Assembly: GCA_031407985.1 (NCBI GenBank)
Contig: JANOJB010000253.1
Location: 1-20,717, forward strand
Direction of reading: 5' to 3'
DNA from: FEN-1088 sp031407985
GTDB lineage: Bacteria > Myxococcota_A > Polyangia > Fen-1088
DNA length: 20,717 nucleotides
Made by a program: the position numbers and the translations under genes. This document shows, one piece after another, positions 13,752-20,717 of this stretch; position 1 is the first letter of the stretch; each line of letters starts with the position of its first letter. The notes under the pieces were generated by a model, which was given only the letters and a program-made list of their open reading frames with translations, was not told where the DNA came from and did no database searches.

Positions 13752-16700
13752 TCACAACAGCAAGCGTTTGGGCTCGGTGTGGTCGGTGGCCGGCGGCCTG
13801 TGATCGCGGCGCGGATGGATCAGAAGCTTCAGGAGGGTCGGCAGAACGAACAGGCTGAGCGCGGTCGAGAACAGGATGCCCCCGATGACCACCGTGGCCA
13901 GCGGTCGTTGCACCTCGGCCCCCGCGCGTGTCGACAGGGCCATCGGAAGAAACCCGATCGCCGCGACCAACGCTGTCGTGATGACGGGCCGCAGGACGGC
14001 CGTGGCGCTCTCCTGATACGGGTCGCCCGTTCCACCGGTGGCCAGCCGGCGGTGCAGTTCGCTGGCCATGACGACCCCGTTCAGGACGGCCACCCCGCAC
14101 AAGGCAATGAATCCGACCGCCGCAGGAATTGAAAATGGCAACCCACGCAGATACAGGGCGACAATTCCGCCAACCAGACTGAGGGGCACGCAGGCGAACA
14201 CGCACGTGACCGTGCGCAACTCCCCGAACATGAGGAACAACATGACGAAGATGATTCCCAAGGAGATCGGAACCACGACGAGCAAGCGGTCCTTCGCGCG
14301 GGTGAAGTTCTCGAACTGACCCGCCCAGGCGATGTGATACCCCGCCGGAAGCTTGACCTTCGCCTCGACAAGCGCGCGGGCCTCGGTCACGTAGCTCACC
14401 AGATCGCGGCCGCGAACGTTGGCTTCGACCAAGAGGCGCCGTTCCAAAGCTTCGCGGTTGATGGTCGCGGGCCCCTCCCGTACGTCAATGGTGGCCACCT
14501 GCGCAAGGGGCACCATCGCGCCATTGGGGGAGCCGACGGGGACCTCGCCGATCGATTGCGGATCCGATCCAGGCGGGGGCAACATCAAAGCGATGTCGAA
14601 GCGACGTGGCCCGTCGAACACCTTACCCGCGAACACTCCGGCGCGCGCGGCCTCCACGGTCGCCAGCACCTCGGCGGCGGGAATGCCGTAACGCGCGGTC
14701 CGGTTGCGATCAACCGTTACGTTCAGCAACGGCAAGCCGAGCATGCGCTGAACGCGCAGGTCCCCGGTTCCGGGAATGTTCCGCAGGACGTCACCGATCT
14801 CATCACCGATCGTTTTCAGGGTCTGCAGGTCATACCCAAACACTTTGATCGCAAGGTCCGCCCGCGAACCGGACAGGAGCTGATTGACCCGATCCTCGAT
14901 GGGCTGCGAAACGGCCACGAACGTCGCGGGCACCTCGGTCTCAATCGCGCGTTTCATTGCGTCCCCAAGGGCATCCATGTCCTTGGCGGTGACCCATTGA
15001 CTGGGAGGCTTCAGCTTCACGCGCACCGCGGATTCGTCGGGACCGCATGGGTCGGTGGCAACCTCCGCGCGGCCCAAGCGGGTGACCACGGACTCGACTT
15101 CGGGGAAGCGGGCGACCACCTCCTCCACCTGGCGGGCCAGGTTCTGCGCGGTGCTCAGGGCGACCGACGGGATCCGCCTCACGTCCAGCGCAAACTCTCC
15201 TTCGTCCAGGCGGGGCACGAATTCCGCCCCCAGCGCCCCGGCGAAGGGTATCGCAATCACCAACGCGCACGCCGCCGCGGTGAGAGGAAACGCCGGCTTC
15301 TTCAACCCCCGGCGCAGCAGATTTCCGTAACCCTCGGTCAGTCGTTCGAAGAACCCGCCGTGCTTCTTGGGGCGTCGCGAGGTTCGAAGCGCCAGGGCGC
15401 AGACGGCCGGGAAGAAGGTCAGGGTGAACAGAAGGGCGCCCCCCAACGCCAGCGCGACGGTGATCGCCATCGGCCGAAACATGCGGCCTTCGACCCCCTC
15501 CAGTGCCATCAAGGGCAGGTAGACCAGCAGGATGATGGCGACCGCGAACGTGACCGGCTTGGCGGAGCGCCTCATCGCCCGGGACACCACGCGCGGCACC
15601 TCCTCGGGCGACGGTCGCTCCTTGTCGATGGCATGCAGCGCTCCCTCCAACATGATAATCGCGCCGTCCACCAGCAACCCGAAGTCGATAGCTCCCAGCG
15701 ACATCAAGTTTCCCGTAACCCCCAGCTGCCTCATCCCGATGACCGCGACGCCCATCGACAGCGGAATCGCCGCGGCCGCCAGGAGGCTACCCCGAAAACT
15801 TCCCAGCATTAGGAACAGGACGCCTATCACTAACGCGGCACCTTCAATCAAATTGATGCCGACCGTGGTCAACATACGATCGATGAAATCGGCGCGATCG
15901 TAGTAGCTGCGAATCTTGACGTCAGGGGGGAGGTCTTTCTGGATCTCCGCCAGCTTGAGCTTGACGCTTTCGACGACCTGGCGCGAGTTCTGGCCAATCA
16001 GCATCATCACCGTGCCGGCGACGATCTCGCCCTTGCCGTGCATGGTGACCACGCCGTAGCGCAAGGCCGCCCCCACATTGACCTCCGCGATACGCCGCAA
16101 CAGCACGGGAGTGCCGTCGGCGTCCACCTTCAAGACCGTATCCGCGATGTCATCGGCGTCTTTGAACTGCGCCTCTCCGCGAATCACCATTTGCTCGTCG
16201 AACTTCTCGATGTAGCCGCCGCCGACGTTGCCGTTGTTCTCTTTCAGCGCATCCAACACCTCGCGGAGAGTCAGCTTGAACCCTGTCATCTTCCTGGGGT
16301 CCAGGATGACCTGATACTGCTTGGACTCGCCCCCCATCGAGTTGATCTCGATGACCCCCGGTACCGAACGCAGCTTGTAAGCAACGACCCAATCAAGGAG
16401 GGTGCGCAGCTCCATCGGACCCTTCTTGTCGGATTCCAGGTAGAATTCGTAAATCTCACCCAGGCCCGTGGACACCGGGGCCATTTCGGGTCGACCGTAG
16501 CCCGGCGGGATGTCCGCCTCGGTCAGTTTGAGTCGCTCGCTGACAACCTGGCGGGCGAACCACAATTCCGTCTCATCGCTGAAAACCAAGGTAATTGCCG
16601 AAAGCGCGGTCTTGCTGACCGATCGGATCTCGCGCAGGCCGGGAAGGCCGTTCATCGCGGTTTCAATCGGGTACGTTAGGTATTGCTCCACCTCCGCGGG

Positions 16701-16877
16701 CGAGAGGCCCGGGGCCGTGGTCAGAATCCCGACCTGAACATTGGTTACGTCCGGCACGGCGTCGATCGACAGCCGGGGCAAGGTCGCCAGGGCCGCCGCC
16801 ATGACAATGAGGCCGACCGCCACCGCGACGCCCCTGCGCCGAATCGATCCTTCGACCAGACGTTCGAGGACAGTCAC
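13752..16877 (-). CDS. czcA: CzcA-type heavy-metal efflux RND transporter (HME-RND)
   Basis: This 1041-residue inner-membrane proton/metal antiporter is the normal length for the family. The N-terminus has TM1 followed by LSIDAVPDVTNVQVGILTTA, a hallmark of CzcA/CusA proteins. The TM4 motif DFGLLVDGAIIMLEG (398-412) carries the proton-relay residues D398, D404 and E411, equal to the essential D402, D408 and E415 of CzcA. This pattern marks zinc/cobalt/cadmium/nickel pumps; copper/silver pumps (CusA) have a different sequence with a single Asp here. The residue after the last Glu is Gly, where most relatives have Asn. Two large periplasmic domains and the TM7-12 half are complete. The GTG start has only a weak ribosome site. 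It diverges from a response regulator/kinase pair that likely controls it. No CzcB- or CzcC-like gene is adjacent. Metal specificity is inferred. Confidence 0.9.
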   Translation of the reverse strand: MTVLERLVEGSIRRRGVAVAVGLIVMAAALATLPRLSIDAVPDVTNVQVGILTTAPGLSPAEVEQYLTYPIETAMNGLPGLREIRSVSKTALSAITLVFSDETELWFARQVVSERLKLTEADIPPGYGRPEMAPVSTGLGEIYEFYLESDKKGPMELRTLLDWVVAYKLRSVPGVIEINSMGGESKQYQVILDPRKMTGFKLTLREVLDALKENNGNVGGGYIEKFDEQMVIRGEAQFKDADDIADTVLKVDADGTPVLLRRIAEVNVGAALRYGVVTMHGKGEIVAGTVMMLIGQNSRQVVESVKLKLAEIQKDLPPDVKIRSYYDRADFIDRMLTTVGINLIEGAALVIGVLFLMLGSFRGSLLAAAAIPLSMGVAVIGMRQLGVTGNLMSLGAIDFGLLVDGAIIMLEGALHAIDKERPSPEEVPRVVSRAMRRSAKPVTFAVAIILLVYLPLMALEGVEGRMFRPMAITVALALGGALLFTLTFFPAVCALALRTSRRPKKHGGFFERLTEGYGNLLRRGLKKPAFPLTAAACALVIAIPFAGALGAEFVPRLDEGEFALDVRRIPSVALSTAQNLARQVEEVVARFPEVESVVTRLGRAEVATDPCGPDESAVRVKLKPPSQWVTAKDMDALGDAMKRAIETEVPATFVAVSQPIEDRVNQLLSGSRADLAIKVFGYDLQTLKTIGDEIGDVLRNIPGTGDLRVQRMLGLPLLNVTVDRNRTARYGIPAAEVLATVEAARAGVFAGKVFDGPRRFDIALMLPPPGSDPQSIGEVPVGSPNGAMVPLAQVATIDVREGPATINREALERRLLVEANVRGRDLVSYVTEARALVEAKVKLPAGYHIAWAGQFENFTRAKDRLLVVVPISLGIIFVMLFLMFGELRTVTCVFACVPLSLVGGIVALYLRGLPFSIPAAVGFIALCGVAVLNGVVMASELHRRLATGGTGDPYQESATAVLRPVITTALVAAIGFLPMALSTRAGAEVQRPLATVVIGGILFSTALSLFVLPTLLKLLIHPRRDHRPPATDHTEPKRLLL

Positions 16878-16944
16878 GCCGCTTTCCCGCCAAATAGTCC
16901 AGACATCGCGCTGGGAAGATAGCGAGCGACTCCGCTGTTGCAGC

Positions 16945-16970
16945 TTACATCGACATTACATTTTCGTAAT
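16945..16970. promoter_or_regulatory. Candidate response-regulator box between pump and two-component genes
   Basis: TTACAT occurs at 16945-16950 and again at 16956-16961, 11 bp apart, and the second copy is part of an inverted pair ATTAC-ATTTTC-GTAAT (16955-16970). Half-sites one helical turn apart on the same face are typical of OmpR/PhoB-family regulators. It is the only AT-rich patch in the 149-bp divergent gap, placed to control both czcA and the regulator gene. Confidence 0.55.
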
Positions 16971-17026
16971 CTCACCGGCGCGGGTTCGATCCACCGACGG
17001 GGAGACCTAGACTCGGCTGCCCTAAC

Positions 17027-17701
17027 TTGAAGATACTTTTTGTTGAAGACGATCAGCGTCTGGCGCGCCTGCTGACCCGTGCCTTTCGCGAAGAGGGCTT
17101 CGTCGTGGATGTGTCCACGACCGGAGAGGACGGCCTGTCCCAGGCGCTGGCGGGTATCTACGATCTCTTGGTGCTGGACTGGATGCTGCCGGATCTCGAC
17201 GGCCTGTCCCTTTGCAGGAAGCTGCGCGAACGGGGTCAGGCGCTGCCCATCTTGATGCTGACCGCGCGAGCCGAGTTGGCGGAGCGCGTAATGGGCTTGA
17301 ATGCGGGGGTGGATGACTATGTGGTCAAGCCATTCGAACTGGAGGAACTGATAGCCCGCGTGCGGGCCCTGCTGCGCCGGGCAGGCGCGCCCGGAAAGAT
17401 TCTGGTCGGCGAACTGGAGATCAACTGCCTGAGCCGGCGCGTGACCGTCAAGGATTCGTTAATCGACCTAACGACCCGCGAGTATGCCCTCTTGAATCAC
17501 CTGGCACGAAAAGCAGGGGCGACGGTCACGCGTTCGCAACTGTTGCACCACGTCTGGTCGGCGCGATTCGACCCCGGGTCGAACCTGGTCGAGGTTCATG
17601 TCAGCCGGCTGCGTGAAAAGCTTGGCGAACGTGCGTGGATGCTGGAAACGGTTCGTGGCAGCGGCTACCGGCTGCGCGTGGAGCGTCCAGCCTCGCCATG
17701 A
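17027..17701 (+). CDS. OmpR/PhoB-family response regulator, probable metal-responsive (CzcR/CusR-like)
   Basis: This 224-residue two-domain transcription factor begins with TTG, giving the canonical MKILFVEDD. The receiver domain (1-120) has acidic pocket residues E7, D8 and D9, phospho-acceptor D51 (LVLDWMLPDLDG), T79 (LMLTAR) and K101 (VVKPF). The C-terminal winged helix (~128-220) has the family pattern LTTREYALLNHLARKAG, LLHHVW, VEVHVSRLREKL and ETVRGSGYRL. The sequence style matches the CusR/CzcR/IrlR branch. There is no good Shine-Dalgarno before the TTG, so expression may be weak or leaderless. The ATGA overlap with the kinase gene indicates translational coupling. The divergent czcA-type pump is the likely target, via the repeated TTACAT box upstream. 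Confidence 0.92.
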   Translation: MKILFVEDDQRLARLLTRAFREEGFVVDVSTTGEDGLSQALAGIYDLLVLDWMLPDLDGLSLCRKLRERGQALPILMLTARAELAERVMGLNAGVDDYVVKPFELEELIARVRALLRRAGAPGKILVGELEINCLSRRVTVKDSLIDLTTREYALLNHLARKAGATVTRSQLLHHVWSARFDPGSNLVEVHVSRLREKLGERAWMLETVRGSGYRLRVERPASP

Positions 17702-19128
17702 CCATGACCTTTCAGGCGCGAATGATCGTCGCCGTCACGGCGTTCACGCTGCTGACCCTGGGCGTGGCGTTCGCCGTGATTTCGGTGGCCGTGCATCGAA
17801 GCCAGGAACAGCACCTGGACCGATCCCTCCTGGCCGTCGCGCGCGCCGAGGCCATTGAGGTTTCCCGCGCGGGTCTCGCCAGTTCGGCCGTCGCTGACGG
17901 CGCCAGTCCTGGCGCAACCCATCTGGGGCGCCTGCCAAAATTCCGCGCAATCTACGATCACGACGGACGCCTGGTTGTGGCGACGCGGACGCCTGGAGGC
18001 ACCCCGACGCCGCGGGACTTCCGGCAACATCGGGCGAACACCTGTTTTGATGTCTGGTCAGGTGACGTACACCTGCGCGCGGCGTTCGTCGAGATTCCGA
18101 AGCACAGCGGAGCCGTGCTTGTGCTGGCGGTTCCCCGTACGGATCTGGACGAAGACGAGGTCTTCTTGCGACGGGCGATGGAGCTGGTGTTCGGCGTGGC
18201 GGTGGCATGGACGGTGGTGGTCACGACGTGGATCGTCCGTCGGCTCACCCGTGCCCATCGGCGCATCACGCAGATCGCGCGCCGGGTGGCGGCCGGGGAT
18301 ATGTCCGCCCGGGTCGGCCTGACTCTCGCCGGAGGCGACGAAGTCCAGCTCGCTCGTGACATCGACGAGATGATCGATCGCCTTGCGGATCTCCTGAACG
18401 CTCAACGCGTGTTCATCGCCCACGCCGCCCACGAACTGCGCTCGCCGTTGGCGGCCCTGTACGGTGAACTGTCCCTGTCCTTGCGGCGCTCGCGCGATGC
18501 GAACGAATACCGACGGACCGTCGAAGACGCATTGGTTTCCGCACGCCAGCTGAAGGGACTCGCGGAGGATCTGTTGGCGGTCGCGCGCCTTGGCGTTGCG
18601 CCGCCCCCGACGACCGAACCGGTCAACGTACGCGAAGCCATCGAGGATGCCGCGCGCATCGCCGTCAGCGAAGACACGAGCTCCCGGGCGTCGCTGGAGA
18701 TAACGGGCAACTGTCAGTCCACGCTGGCAGGCACCAGGGACGTCGTTCGTTTGTTTCGGAACCTGATCGAGAACGCCCTCCGGCACTCCCCCCCCCACGG
18801 AATAGTTCGATTGGTCCTGACCGACACGGAAGATCAAATCGCCGTCACCGTTGCGGACGAAGGACCCGGAATCGCGGAGAAGGATCGCCATCGGATCTTT
18901 GCGGCGTTCTACCGGGGAACGTCCGTCCCGACCGTCGCCGGGGCGGAGGTGGGACTGGGGTTGACGATCGCCCGCAGCATCGCCCGCGCCTATGGGGGCG
19001 ATGTCGTTCTACGGGAATCAACCCAGGCCGGGGCCCAGTTCACCGTCACCTTGCCGGCGGTGCCAGCCAAGCAGGCGCAACCGGACGACGCGGCTCCGTC
19101 CGCCGCCGCGCCCCCGCTTCACGCATGA
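17698..19128 (+). CDS. Sensor histidine kinase of the metal-efflux two-component system
   Basis: This 476-residue membrane kinase starts at the ATG that overlaps the regulator stop (ATGA); the upstream in-frame ATG at 17635 lies inside the regulator gene. TM1 is at about residues 8-30, a periplasmic sensor domain at ~31-155, TM2 at ~162-182, then HAMP. The dimerisation helix has FIAHAAHELRSPLAAL with phospho-acceptor H245, a variant of the usual ASHELRTPL. The ATPase domain has N box NLIENALRHSP, G1 box VADEGPGIAEKD, F box IFAAFYRG and G2 box GLGLTIARSIA. The tail after residue ~450 is Ala/Pro-rich and disordered. The periplasmic part has one Cys (NTCFD) and few His residues, so metal binding there is uncertain. 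It is convergent with the asnS gene 14 bp away. Confidence 0.92.
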   Translation: MTMTFQARMIVAVTAFTLLTLGVAFAVISVAVHRSQEQHLDRSLLAVARAEAIEVSRAGLASSAVADGASPGATHLGRLPKFRAIYDHDGRLVVATRTPGGTPTPRDFRQHRANTCFDVWSGDVHLRAAFVEIPKHSGAVLVLAVPRTDLDEDEVFLRRAMELVFGVAVAWTVVVTTWIVRRLTRAHRRITQIARRVAAGDMSARVGLTLAGGDEVQLARDIDEMIDRLADLLNAQRVFIAHAAHELRSPLAALYGELSLSLRRSRDANEYRRTVEDALVSARQLKGLAEDLLAVARLGVAPPPTTEPVNVREAIEDAARIAVSEDTSSRASLEITGNCQSTLAGTRDVVRLFRNLIENALRHSPPHGIVRLVLTDTEDQIAVTVADEGPGIAEKDRHRIFAAFYRGTSVPTVAGAEVGLGLTIARSIARAYGGDVVLRESTQAGAQFTVTLPAVPAKQAQPDDAAPSAAAPPLHA

Positions 19129-19142
19129 TCAGCCTGTCGCGG

Positions 19143-20576
<1,434 letters not shown>

Positions 20577-20629
20577 CTCGCGCAAATGCTATCTCAGACC
20601 GGACGGATGCAGGAACGGGTGAAAACGAC

Positions 20630-20717
20630 ATGAAGGTCATTCTTTTGGGAGCGACGGGCATGGTGGGCCAGGGCGTCCTGCGCGAATGCCTGCTGGATGA
20701 AGGCGTGGACGCGGTGC
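20630..20717 (+). CDS. NAD(P)-binding Rossmann-fold protein (epimerase/NmrA-like), N-terminus only
   Basis: The ATG follows GGTGA 7 bases upstream and opens a frame reading MKVILLGATGMVGQGVLREC. The GATGMVGQG loop is the dinucleotide-binding motif of short-chain NAD(P)-dependent epimerase/oxidoreductase proteins. Only 29 residues are in the window, so the reaction cannot be deduced. Confidence 0.8.
   Translation, partial: MKVILLGATGMVGQGVLRECLLDEGVDAV

Noticed and set aside
13289..13858. 189-codon plus-strand frame across the decayed region
   Set aside because: It runs out of frame with the DUF4143 remnant, then into the antisense of the pump gene; it shows no coherent domain.
17635..17697. 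Earlier ATG for the histidine kinase
   Set aside because: It lies within the response-regulator gene and adds a soluble tail before TM1; the ATGA overlap at 17698 is the normal coupled start.

Overview
The window is GC-rich bacterial DNA. It most resembles a soil Myxococcota (Polyangia-like) genome. Three signs support this: secreted lipoproteins with very long Gly/Ser/Thr/Ala-rich linkers carrying DAG/TDA motifs, a large lipoprotein built from 16 'CGDG...E.CDDG' cysteine-rich repeats around a fibro-slime/PA14-like domain, and dense tracts of G/C-ending codons. The taxonomic call is inference from protein style. There is no rRNA, tRNA, CRISPR array or insertion sequence in the window.

Region 1 (1-5148) is a plant-polysaccharide-degrading cluster. 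It holds the 3' end of a GH5 cellulase-like gene, a small Cys-rich DUF2007-like/zinc-ribbon protein, a lipoprotein alpha/beta-hydrolase esterase, and, divergently, two tandem rhamnogalacturonan-acetylesterase-like SGNH (CE12-type) lipoproteins. All three esterases seem to be tethered to a membrane by a lipobox cysteine and a low-complexity linker, which suggests surface de-acetylation or de-esterification of hemicellulose and pectin.

Region 2 (5369-9104) holds a TetR-family repressor diverging from an 8-TM membrane protein of unknown function, with a perfect palindrome between them, followed by a KefC-like K+/H+ antiporter with a cytosolic RCK domain. Region 3 (9128-12220) is the giant Cys-rich fibro-slime lipoprotein on the minus strand.

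Region 4 (12427-13735) is a VapBC-type toxin-antitoxin pair followed by about 690 bp of decayed DNA. That stretch contains the C-terminal remnant of a DUF4143-type ATPase and a second, broken copy of the vapC 3' end. It looks like a small accessory locus that has undergone duplication and decay.

Region 5 (13752-19128) is a metal-efflux module: a CzcA-type HME-RND pump on the minus strand, diverging from an OmpR-type response regulator and its histidine kinase, which overlap by 4 bp. The intergenic region has TTACAT half-sites 11 bp apart plus an inverted half-site, as expected for an OmpR-family binding box. No membrane-fusion or outer-membrane partner is encoded next to the pump. Region 6 (19143-20717) is asparaginyl-tRNA synthetase (minus) and the first codons of a divergent NAD(P)-binding Rossmann protein cut by the window end.

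I did not find a clearly new multi-gene system. The most promising items are the symmetric 8+8 repeat lipoprotein, the TetR/8-TM unit, the Cys-cluster DUF2007-like protein, the orphan metal pump and the decayed vapC/DUF4143 scar.
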